A DNA stretch of 64,000 nucleotides from Isoetes taiwanensis (Eukaryota; Streptophyta; Lycopodiopsida; Isoetales; Isoetaceae). The notes below the pieces were generated by a model. That model saw nothing but the letters and a program-made list of their open reading frames with translations, did not search any database and was not told the DNA's origin. Both the position numbers and the translations under genes were made by a program. Of the stretch, positions 43,122-52,324 are shown one piece after another. Each line of letters begins with the position of its first letter. Position 1 is the first letter of the stretch. The stretch lies in assembly GCA_021234155.1 (NCBI GenBank), contig JAJEKV010000319.1:252001-316000 (forward strand). Direction: 5' to 3'.

Positions 43122-43560
43122 CCCCAAAAGGCTCCCACCCGCCCTTCAGGAGCCCAAACGGATTCTAAGCACCCTTGAGGCACCCGAGAGACCCCTCGGA
43201 CTTTGGAGCCCTCAAAACCCCCACACCGGCTTGTAGTTGGCTGCCAATGGTGTGGTGAAGTTCTATTCTAATCTATGAGAAGCAATTGGCGTTGGATTAG
43301 AGCATTGGCATGTTAAATGGTGTCGTGTTATACAAAGCTTTGGAAAGACCTATGAGAAGCGGGTGGCGGAGGGTCAAAGTCAAAGTCAAAGGTGGTGGGC
43401 ACCCCCCCGGGTGTTCTTTGGGCTCGCTAGAAACACAGCACCCCCGCCCACCACTTAGGGTTTGGTTGACTAACCCAAAAGGTGCTCGCCCGGCGTTCTT
43501 GAGTCCCCAAATTCAATTCTAGGCACCCTTTTCCGCGGCTGAGACCCCTCAAACTTTGGG
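43122..43560 (+). repeat. Diverged 5' monomer repeats of the GC-rich LINE
   Basis: About 87 bp starting CCCAAAAGG and ending in ACCCCTCnnACTTTGG occurs at 43122-43207 and again at 43473-43560, 351 bp apart. Tandem 5'UTR monomers that carry promoters are known from several LINE families, so these may be promoter monomers. Confidence 0.5.
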
Positions 43561-43563
43561 AGT

Positions 43564-45200
43564 CATGGCCACGGAAGATGGGCGGCACAGGAACCCAAGG
43601 CGAGGGCCCGCCGCACAAACGGTCCCGATCAGCCATCATGGGCGGGGAGAGTCATCCTCCATGAAGAAGGAGGCTTGGGCTAAGGCTAAGGCCCCTCGGC
43701 CCAGGCCAGCCCCGGCGGAAGGGATTAATTGCTCAGACCACATAGGAACTCCTGCCTCGGCAGAGATTGGAGCCACGTCAAAGCGGGGAATGGAGGCTAA
43801 CGGTGCTCGTATTGAGGCTAACAGCTGATTGCACCGGGCTAGCATGGCGGTGGAGATGGAGTCCTCGGCATCCCATGTGCTCAAAAGGCAAATCGGGGTC
43901 GAGAAGAACCGTATCACGTGCTTGGAGACGCCGACGCCGATGTGGAAGATGGCCTTGGCCTTGCACACACCGGTGGCGGCGAAAGCGAGGCGGGAGGCCC
44001 GACATGCGAGGCCAGACTGTGTTCATCACTCACGGACACCATGACCGAGAGGGAGGGGCGCAATCACGAGGCGATGGTCAGTCCTTATCACCGGCTTGAT
44101 CCCGAGGTAAGGCGACCACCACCATGGCACGGGGAGCGCAGAACGCTCTTGCAGGGCAGCCCGGCATACCCGGCGCCGAGGATCTTGAGTAAGATCCGAA
44201 CAACAAGCCCGACCCTCGGCGCGCGTGCTGGGGTCCGACTCAGCACGCCGCTACTCGAGCACGGAGCTCGGGGGTTGCGGGCAACCGATCACGAGAACAG
44301 AGCCGGGTCTCTCTACCGGAGTTCATAGTCGTCACCGGCAGCAGTGCGTGGCGGGAGATGGCCAAGCAGCAGCAGGCTCTGCAAGAGCTGTCCTCCCGAC
44401 TTCACAGGGCCGAGAACGCGGCTCAGACCGCTATCCCGCCACAGCCTCCACACCGGCAGCCACGCCCCCCACACCGCCCGGCTCTCCCGCCACTCCACGC
44501 CATCCCGGCCACACTCCGGTCCTCCCGCCATCCCGGCCACCACCACCACCCCCCACGGGACCCGACCTTAGCCCACCTTGGACCCGCGGCGCAGAACTCG
44601 GGGAGCTTGGCGGCGAGGCCTGTCGGTAGTTGAGGCATGCGAAACGGCCAGGGGAGAGTCTCGCCCACCACATCCGAACACACATTCTCGATCGGATGAC
44701 ATTCGAGGCAGTTCACATTTCTCGGCAGCCCGGCATGGGGTTTCCGCACCGCCGTGACCGCATTGTCATATTCACGGTTGCGGATGCATGCAGTGCGTGA
44801 TGCCATATTAGCGCCAGGGCCAGATGTTGAAGGGGACATCCACAGACGTGGGCCGGGACCTCACACCGTGCAGCGGGGAGGAGGCACGAGCGAGGCTTGT
44901 CGTCGAGTCGAGGAGGCATTGCAAGCGGGGGTGCCGCGCGGGATTGGTTGGCGGGATGCACATTTTCGGCTTGACACACTGCTCTTTGCGGACCAGCAGC
45001 CCCAACCCCGGTACCGCAGCGGCCACCTTCTGCTTCTACTACCACGGCCCCCTTCTCCTGCTCCTACTCCTGCTCCCTGGCTGGCCCGCCCTCTCGACCA
45101 CATCTTTGCCTCCGCTCCATCTACTTCTCCACTTTCGGCCCTGCTTCCCGTCCTCCCCGCGACTCGAGTTGCGCGCCACCATCCCCTGGCCGACAAATAG
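43564..45200 (+). pseudogene. ORF1-like region of the GC-rich LINE, unidentified
   Basis: The first ATG after the monomers is at 43564 (MATEDGRHRNPRRGPAAQTV). Several overlapping frames, rich in Pro, Arg, His and Ala, follow up to the endonuclease (for example RAENAAQTAIPPQPPHRQPR near 44410). No CCHC knuckle or RRM is recognised. Strong GC content creates long open frames on both strands here, so coding cannot be assumed. Position between 5' monomers and endonuclease is the only support for ORF1. Confidence 0.35.
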
Positions 45201-45286
45201 GAATTGTGCCTCCGGGGTGGTCTCATGGAATTTGTCGAGGCTTCCCTTGGCGAAGGGGACAATGTGAACTTCGAGTGGCGGTAGGT

Positions 45287-46020
45287 ATGGATCTCATCTT
45301 CCTCATGGAGACATGGGAGCATCTTTGAGCCACAGTACTTTTGATTTGCGGGTTACCAACATTTCTCGGTCTTCAATACCTGTACAGGACAGCGGGGTCA
45401 TGGGGGAGTGGCTTGCTACTACCGGACAACCTTGGCACATTCGGTTACCCTCCAGAAGACAGACAGACACAACCGGTACTTCTGGGTTCGTGTGCATAAT
45501 ACCAGTGGCAACCCTCTTTTTCTGGCCGCCTGTTATTTCCCTCACGCAGACAGCACCTTCTATCGCAGCCACCCCGATGCGGATAGGATGGACCCGTATG
45601 TCGATCTATATGATGACATACAGCAGCATCAGCAGTTGGGTAGGGTCGTCCTTCTTGGAGATTTCAATGCGGACGGAGTAGAGCAGCCCATGCGACTTGA
45701 CCCTCGGCCGACGATGTCCCGCGGCTTCACGCCCGTAGCAGCCCGCCACGCTGGTCGGATGACGCCAGTCACTCGCTTTGGCATGCAGCTTGCTCCTGCT
45801 ATGTGGCATTTTTGACTTGATAATTTGCAATGGCCTTTCCGTGGGTGGCGATTCTCGCAAGTGCACATGCCAGGACAATCGGGGAGGGTCTAGTGTGGTG
45901 GACTATGTGCTTGTAGTTCGCGCAAGATATGCATCTCATCGGTCGTTTCGGGTGGGCGCAGGCGGTCGAGATGAGGAGGTCGACTCGGATCACCTCCCAC
46001 TTTATTTGGACCTGGTTTTG
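45287..46020 (+). pseudogene. GC-rich LINE endonuclease domain
   Basis: APE-like endonuclease that nicks target DNA. Visible motifs across frameshifts: MDLIFLMETW at 45287 (catalytic Glu), HGGVACYYR near 45398, FLAACYFPHADSTFY near 45522, VVLLGDFNAD near 45645 (Asp/Asn pair) and, in a shifted frame, SSVVDYVLVV near 45890, then DSDHLPLYLDLV near 45980 (the SDH catalytic motif). The order and residues are those of LINE endonucleases. At least three frame changes make this a pseudogene. Confidence 0.8.
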
Positions 46021-46561
46021 GCGAGGCGCGGAGAACCCCCACTATACCCGACCCTCGCCGTCCTCGGTTGGAGACTTCGATTATGGTGTGCAGAGGACTT
46101 CTGTAGATGCTCATGGGCGCCCTTCCGGTAATTCTGCAGACCTCCACACTAGAGCGTGAAGCCGGACCCGGTGACCGCTATTCACGGGATCACGGCGGGC
46201 CAGTGCTGGCGGACCCCGTCGCCGCTCGGGGTCAGCAACATTCCTGTAACCCGATGGTTTGATCGCGGTTGTAAAGCATAGCGGCGGCTCCGTCACGATA
46301 CGGATCGGTACCGCTTGCAGGCCACCACCGCGATTACCGCGCCCATCTGAAGGACACAAAGGCGCGGTACCTTGCCAAGCATCGGGGAGATGTTGACTTC
46401 TTTGGACACTCATCCTCGAACCTTTTGGCCAGAGTGCTTGAGGAGGGCCAGCCCGACCCTACGGGGACATCACACTGAGGCGGATTGGGAGAACCGGTGC
46501 TGCGGCGGCTCTATGACCCGCCAGGGACGCGACGCCCATACCCCCACAGGATGGCCCCCCA

Positions 46562-47500
46562 TTGGTTCTCGTGGACGAGGATGTTGAGGAGGGCCTGCAA
46601 CGGCTAGCTAATGGGAAGGCAGCTGACCTCGATGGTATGCAGGCCGAGTTACTCAAGTGGGCAGGGCAGCCGCTTGTGCCGGTCCTCACTACCCTGTTCA
46701 ACAGAGCATTGCAGGAGGGTTTCCCCCGACAATGGACCACAAGCAGGGTTGTTCCCATTCACAAAGGCGCAGGCGACCCACCGCCCGCCAATTACAGGAC
46801 GATCATGGTGATTCAAGTATTTGGCCAAACCGCCGGGCCGGGCATTCTCGGCAGCGATTGACTGGGGAGGCGTACGGATGTCGCGAAGCCCTCACACAGC
46901 GGGGAGCTTTCCCCCCGCCACTCCAACGATTGACCATATCTTTTACGCCGCGGCGATTGAAGGCGGTAGGAATCATCGGCTGGACTTGTATTTTGCTTTG
47001 TGGACTTCGCAAAGGCTTTTGATCTGATCTCCTGAAAAGCGCGGGCTAGGCCTTGGTCCAACCGGGCTCCGTACGTCGTGCGTAATGCCATATACAAGGT
47101 TGTATGAGAGTTGTTTTGGCGGGATGCACCGGCGGGCCAAGCATTCACCCGGTAGTATCGGTCCGGGGGGTTGCCCCCTCGCCAACACTTTTGGCCTCTA
47201 CATTGATCGATTAGAGCCACAGCTTCGCGAGCATGGGGATGGCATACGGCTTTTTGCACCAGGTCATCCGCCCGGCTCATCTATATGCGGACGATGTTGG
47301 CTGGCTGGCCCCACCCCGAAGCTATGCGCAGTCTCACACGGATGCCCTAGACACATTTTGTCGCTACCGGACATGCGCGTCAACGGCCAAGACGGTGGTG
47401 GTTCTCATATCCTCTTCCGTCACCCCATGCCTCCCTGCACTCACATATCGGGGGATGTACACGTGGGCGTCACGCCCACCTACAAGTACCTAGGGTGGAG
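46562..47500 (+). pseudogene. GC-rich LINE reverse transcriptase domain
   Basis: The RT finger region reads LANGKAADLDGMQAELLKWA at 46600, then QWTTSRVVPIHKGAGDP and ANYRTI. After frameshifts come TIDHIFYAAAIE near 46930, FVDFAKAFD near 46995 (first catalytic Asp), GGCPLANTFGLYIDRLEPQL near 47165 and HLYADDVGWLAPP near 47278 (the YADD active site is intact). Broken into at least four frames. Sequence words resemble non-L1 LINE clades, but I cannot assign one. Confidence 0.8.
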
Positions 47501-48670
47501 TTCCCCTCCTCAGCTCTGGAGGCGTCTATCCGCTATGCGGATGACAGGTTGGGAAAGCTTTTATGCCATGCGGGAACAACAAATCACCCAAAGCGAGCTA
47601 TATGATTGGGGCCATCAGTCACATCTGTTAGCACCGGCGTCGAGCCTCGTCCTTCATGACGGTCGAGGTTTGGGGCTGTCGTCTCTTTGGCGACCTGGAA
47701 TGACTTGGGCAGTCGCGAGAAGGCATTTTGGCGCGGGCACTTGGGGTGAAACCTTCGGTCCCCTATCGATTCGCTGCCAGAGGCGGATTCTTGCAGCTTC
47801 ACGGCAAAGCCCTTGATAGACACATCGTCTATTTTCGAGAAAGTGGTTACTATGGGTGATGCTTTCGGCTCCCTTTTGGCTTACACTGTGGCCATGAGTC
47901 CACGGCGGCTTAGGCCTGTTGGAGGGTAAAGAGATCGATGGTTCGCCCGGATGGAACGTCGAGGAGCACGGAGGGGCGTCTGGGGCGCGCATTGACGTCG
48001 TGGATAAACCGCGGAGTACCTAGATGCTTGTTTCCTTGGCAAGCTCCGGGACCGCATTGACTCCTAGAGCGGGTCAAAATGGCCCATTACAAGGAGCACA
48101 TCAACCCGTGTTAGCGGGGCCCACGGCTCTGCGTTCCCGGTTTGCCCAAAAGCGGAGACTCATTGCCTCCATTCGCACATGTGCCCACCATCTTCGCGAT
48201 CCGAGGCGGGCGGTGGATTGGGGGAGCCCGGGACATTTCTGTCGGTCTTTGTCAAACGGGTGCCATTGAGGATGAGTCTCACACTTTCGAGTTGCCCGGT
48301 GTTGATCGGATCCGGGCCGATCACGGCTCCTTAGTGCGGCACGGACGTGCCCTTGCATTTGCTGATGAACACACCGTCAGTACGTGCCCTGGGGTCATAC
48401 ATCCAGGAGGTACTGGACCTGCGAGGTCACATTTGCCCCCGTCTGGCTGTCCGCTGACTAGGCACTACGGGGGTGGTGCATGACTGTATATATTGGGATG
48501 TTTCTGCATTTTATATGATTAGCACAGTTTGTCAGCAGGCTGATTGCTGCCACGGTTTTTCCCTCGAAAACCCTTCGGGGCGGGGGTTTTTTAATCCGGG
48601 CAGTAATCCGCTTGCTGCGTTTTTGTATTGGGTCCCATAGACCGATTGGTCTCCGTGGACGATAAAAGTA

Positions 48671-48698
48671 CCTTCCTTCCTTCCTTCCTTCCTTCCTT
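48671..48698 (+). repeat. (CCTT)n tail of the GC-rich LINE
   Basis: Six to seven CCTT units directly after the LINE 3' tip, where other LINEs have poly(A). Confidence 0.85.
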
Positions 48699-48704
48699 TA
48701 TATA

Positions 48705-48756
48705 TGTTAAGAAAAGAAACCACTTCCTTAGATATGAATTTATTGGCTCCACTAAT
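48705..48756 (-). repeat. Long-LTR fragment, minus copy, piece between insertions
   Basis: GAAACCACTTCCTTAGATAT and TTTATTGGCTCC are the inverse complement of 62683-62720 in the right-hand copy. The piece lies between the (CCTT)n LINE tail and the 73-bp insertion. Confidence 0.8.
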
Positions 48757-48829
48757 AGAATAGAATAGAATAGAGTAGAATAGAATAGAATAGAATAGAA
48801 TAGATTAGATTTTTTTATCGTCCACGGAG
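48757..48829 (-). mobile_element. 73-bp LINE 3'-tip insertion with (TATTC)n tail
   Basis: On the minus strand it reads CTCCGTGGACGATAAAAAA followed by about ten TATTC-type units. The first 14-15 bases equal the 3' tip of the GC-rich LINE (CTCCGTGGACGATAAAA at 48651). It is flanked by the duplication ACTAAT (48751-48756 and 48830-48835). The right-hand LTR copy shows the empty site (GCTAATGTG in inverse). Thus it is an extremely 5'-truncated insertion carrying almost nothing but the LINE end and tail. Confidence 0.75.
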
Positions 48830-49567
48830 ACTAATGTGATTCTCGAAAACCCAGCACTCTTAACTAAAAAATCCATAGGGTCTTATAACCACAACTGCTT
48901 ATACCACCTGTCAAATGATCCTACACCCAGGCTTCATCTTCAAGTGTCAAAAATACAATCAACTTACTAGCCTTGGAATTAATAACCTTATGTTTCATAA
49001 TTTCTTAGTTAATTATATTCAACCATTAACAGCATGCATGTTCTTATCACTTGTGATTATACTGCCCAACTCTTCATGCTCTGATCTCCTTTGCTCTTTC
49101 ATTCTGCATAAGCTCAAATGCAATCCAATTCCATCCATAGGTACTTAGATTTATATTTAATATGCAAATAAAATGACTAAAAGCAACAAATTATCAAGTC
49201 AAAACAAAGACAAGAGAGAAGACATAAAACTAAAACATAGACATGCCGTTGAAGTTCTTCGCTCAAAGAAGTTCTTATCATCCAGCTTTGGTGTTGTTCT
49301 TCTAGCAGTTGCAAGAGAAGCTGTCTTATTCCTGTCCAATCTATACCCGCATGATAAATTCTAATCCAAACTTATATCCCAGATCATAATGATTAATTAT
49401 GTAAAGCTTCAAGCAACCGTCAGCTTCATACATCTACTAAGATCCATATCTCTAGCAAGCATAAAAACCCCAGATGTAAATCTTGAAACCCCACCTGATA
49501 ATTCTTCATGTATGGACTGTTGCCCCCCTTGCAATTGCTTCCAGCTCCAAGAACCCTTTGCAGAAAG
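48830..49567 (-). repeat. Long-LTR fragment, minus copy, middle part
   Basis: Nearly complete inverse complement of 51040-51716 joined to 62594-62680, with a 23-bp deletion near 49548. Homology ends at about 49567, where purine-rich sequence begins, so the LTR start is missing in this copy. Confidence 0.85.
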
Positions 49568-49800
49568 GGAAAAGAGCACGCTGAAAAGGGGAAGAAGGAA
49601 AGGGTGGGGAAAGGAGGGAAAGAGAAAGGAAGAAGTCCATTTGAAAAAAGGAAAGTGAAAAAGGGTGTGAAAAAATGAAAAAAGGGAAAGGAGAAAAGGA
49701 AATGTTTAAGAAAAACGAGAACGGAAAAAGGAAAATGGGAAGTATTTAGGGAAAACAAGGAAAAAAAAGAAAAAAGGGTAAAAGTGGGGTAGAGCAAAGT
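49568..49800 (+). repeat. Purine-rich block 2
   Basis: About 230 bp of GGGAAAAGAG/AAAGGAAAA-type sequence on the plus strand, like blocks 1 and 3 but shorter. It lies between the minus LTR copy and the LTR end at 49959. The following 49811-49955 carries TTATAATGTTATACC and CAAGCCCTAATTTGAATGGG, relatives of 36470-36680. Confidence 0.8.
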
Positions 49801-49958
49801 GGAGTACTTTTGGGTTATTCATACTCGATTCACTCACTAGTACAAGTTCTCAGCTTATGCCCAGCAACGCTGGGTGCCATTCCTAGTCTTACATTATAAT
49901 GTTATACCGTAAGTCTTGGATTGGATCAAGCCCTAATTTGAATGGGCGAGATCATCTG

Positions 49959-50048
49959 GGTGCTTTATACCAACCTAGATCTAGTCTTTTTGCAAGTTAG
50001 ATAAGATCCCGAGTTGCCAGGAGGGTCAACTCGGGATGGCTCGTCACA
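49959..50048 (+). repeat. LTR 3' end (5' LTR of a very short element)
   Basis: Ends GGCTCGTCACA at 50048 and is followed by a primer-binding site. Inverse match to 37596-37680 over about 85 bp shows that it is the end of the long LTR family. The rest of this LTR upstream is replaced by other sequence. Confidence 0.7.
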
Positions 50049-50050
50049 GT

Positions 50051-50062
50051 TGGTACCAGAGC
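50051..50062 (+). promoter_or_regulatory. Primer-binding site, initiator tRNA-Met type
   Basis: TGGTACCAGAGC, one mismatch from TGGTATCAGAGC, two bases after the LTR end CA. Confidence 0.75.
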
Positions 50063-50322
50063 ATGTTGGATCTTTGGGTGTTGACATTGATTTACAGATT
50101 ACAGGTTGGATCCTTAGCTATTGAGATGGTGGATCATAGATCAAGTTGAGGTAAGCGTTCCTCGCGTGGTATGTTTAGTAAGGTGGATAGCAGTTATACT
50201 ACTAAGGTGAAGTTTTGATTTGAGTTAAAGTTGTGCTAGATTTGAGACATTTGAATCATAGAATGCTTCAGTAAATCTGTAACGACCCATGAGGACATGG
50301 GTTAAATTTTAAAAGGAGAGAC
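50063..50322 (+). other. 260-bp internal region of the short LTR element, with PPT
   Basis: Non-coding stretch between primer-binding site and polypurine tract AAAAGGAGAGA (50311-50321), which abuts the next LTR start. It includes TGTAACGACCC at 50279, a near copy of the LTR start motif. It corresponds to a deletion derivative or TRIM/LARD-like element with no genes. Confidence 0.6.
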
Positions 50323-51716
50323 TGTAACGATCCTGGCCACTTGATGGGCCAGTATACGTACTCATGTGCGTATATGCATGCTTTATATATATGCAAGATA
50401 GAACATGCATGCAGCATGGAGAGCATATAAGCAAGGGTTTTGCCTTTTCAAAAAAGCTTTTGCAGAGCATGAAAGCAGAAGGAGCAATTTCTGGGCAGTT
50501 TTGGTGGTCAACTTTTGGAGGATCATATCACAGAGATCCTTTTTACTTGATTTTTCTTTCATTGGAAAGTACATTGAATTATCATTCTGGATTAGGTCGG
50601 ATCAGGCTGAATTTCGTCCGTATGAGAGAGATATGTCCTCTTTCCTTTTTTCCTGATTTCTTTTTTTTCTTTTGTAACGATCCTGGCCACTTGATGGGCC
50701 AGTATACGTACTCGTGTGCGTATATGCATGCTTGACATGCATGCAAGATAGAACATACATGCAACTGGAGAGCATAAGCAAGAGTTTTGTCTTTTTGAAA
50801 AAGCTTTTGCAGAGCATGAAAGCAGAAGGAGCAATTTCTGGGCAGTTTTGGTGGTCGAAATTTGGAGGATCATATCTCCGCGAGCAGAGATCCTTTTTAC
50901 TTGATTTTTTTTTTTATTGGAAAGAAGTTTGAATTAACATTCTGGATTGGGTCGGGTCAAGCTGAAATTTGTCCATATAAGGGATATATGACAAAAAGGG
51001 TGAAGCTGAGTCAGAATTGATTGCACTATGTATAGCCTTTTGCAAATGGGTCTTGGAGCTAGAAGCCGATCCTCTGAGGCGCAAGCAATTGCAAGGGGGC
51101 CAGCGGTCCATACATGAAGAAATCTCAGGTGGGGTTTTAAGATTTACATCTGGGGTTTTTATGCTTGCTAGAGATATGGATCTTAGTAGATGTATGAAGC
51201 TGACGGTTGCTTTAAGCTTTACATAATTAATCATTATGATCTGGGATATAAGTTTGGATTAGAATTTATCATGCGGGCATAGACTGGACAGGAATAAGAC
51301 AGCGTCTCTTGCAACTACTGGAAGAACAACACACCAAAGCTGGATGATAAGAACTCCTTTGAGCGCATAACTCCAACGGCATGTCTATGTTTTAGTTTTA
51401 TGTCTTTTCTCTTGTCTTTGTTTTTACTTGATAATTTATTGCTTTTAGTCATTTTATTTGCATGTTAAATATAAATCTAAGTACCTATGGATGGAATTGG
51501 ATTGCATTTGAGCTTATGCAGAATGAAAGATTTTCGGCAGCAAAGGACACCAGAGCATGAAGAGTTGGGCAGTATAATCACAAGTAATAAGAACATGCAT
51601 GCTGTTAATGGTTGAATATAATTAACTAAGAAATTATGAAATATAAGGTTATTAATTCCAAAGCTAATGAGTTAATTGTATTTTTGACCCTCGAAGATGG
51701 AGCCTGGGTGTAGGAT
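50323..51716 (+). repeat. Long LTR, plus copy, 5' and middle part with internal duplication
   Basis: Starts TGTAACGATCCTGGCC at 50323. The first 350 bp are repeated directly from 50673 (again TGTAACGATCCTGGCC, then GTATACGTACTCnTGTGCG) to about 51000. From about 51035 the sequence is the inverse counterpart of 49567-48830. Interrupted at 51716 by gypsy element 2 and resumed at 62594. The TGTRACGA start with CGTCACA end is typical of Ty3/gypsy LTRs. Confidence 0.8.
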
Positions 51717-52277
51717 TGTTAGTCCTGTACGTCCAGGTACAGGACTATTCATGAAGACCACGGAGCAGGGCAGGAATAAGGCACAAGGTCAACCATCGGG
51801 AAGTAGACCCTCGCCGAAGACCATGCCAAAGACCATGCCAAGCCAAAGAAGAGACAGAGAACAGATAAATGACGGTCCTGCAGAAGTACAGTCCATAACT
51901 AGTGTGATTCTAGGCACATAAAGAAGGCACTGCCGGATTCCAGAAAATCAGGCTTTAATCCAGGAGTTAGTAACGAGATCTGCCAAACATCTATTTTTGG
52001 GCCCAAGGCCGTTGTACTACATATATGAGCATAGGTAGAACTCAGTTTTTAGATGAGTTTCAGTCCTTGTCTCTAGTTTTTTCTCTCAATTTTCGAGAGC
52101 TCATGTACACTCAGTGATATCAAGGAAGTCTTATTTTCTTCATTGTTTGTTGCTTGTTTCCTTTTTTCTGTTCCTTTGCAAAATCTCGCGTGACACTCAG
52201 CCAGGATTCTCCTGTTTGATCCAAGGATCCTCACGGAGGGCTGTCTTACAGGAGATCCCGAACCTAGACCCTAAACA
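51717..52277 (+). repeat. gypsy element 2, 5' LTR
   Basis: TGTTAGTCCTGTAC to ACCCTAAACA. It has the hairpin at 51720-51747 and a TATA-like ACTACATATATGAGC near 52020. Confidence 0.92.
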
Positions 52278-52300
52278 TTGTCGCCGCTGCCGGGTCTGAT
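52278..52300 (+). promoter_or_regulatory. gypsy element 2 primer-binding region
   Basis: TTGTCGCCGCTGCCGGGTC follows the LTR end. It resembles the tRNA-Asp type primer site, with a few mismatches. Confidence 0.55.
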
Positions 52301-52324
52301 CTTTCTTCTTTCTTTCTTTTCACT

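Larger units (their letters stand above)
42937..48698 (+). mobile_element. GC-rich LINE with (CCTT)n tail, non-L1 type, decayed
   Basis: A non-LTR retrotransposon with APE-type endonuclease (about 45287-46000) and reverse transcriptase (about 46560-47500). It ends in GTCTCCGTGGACGATAAAAG followed by a (CCTT)n microsatellite instead of poly(A). Composition is far more GC-rich than its surroundings, suggesting a distinct origin or codon preference. Frameshifts are frequent. The RT wording (LANGKAADLDGMQAELLKWA, FVDFAKAFD, LYADDV) differs from the L1-type LINE at 1-5297. The clade is not determined by eye. The 5' limit is uncertain: CT-rich tandem repeats start at 42937, but it could begin further upstream. 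Confidence 0.75.

Noticed and set aside
43564-45322. Many overlapping long frames on both strands in the GC-rich LINE
   Set aside because: High GC lowers stop frequency. Only frames with endonuclease or RT motifs were kept, plus one tentative ORF1 region.
48753-48806. (AATAG)n as an ordinary microsatellite
   Set aside because: It is bounded by a LINE tip and a target duplication, so it is better read as the tail of a tiny LINE insertion.
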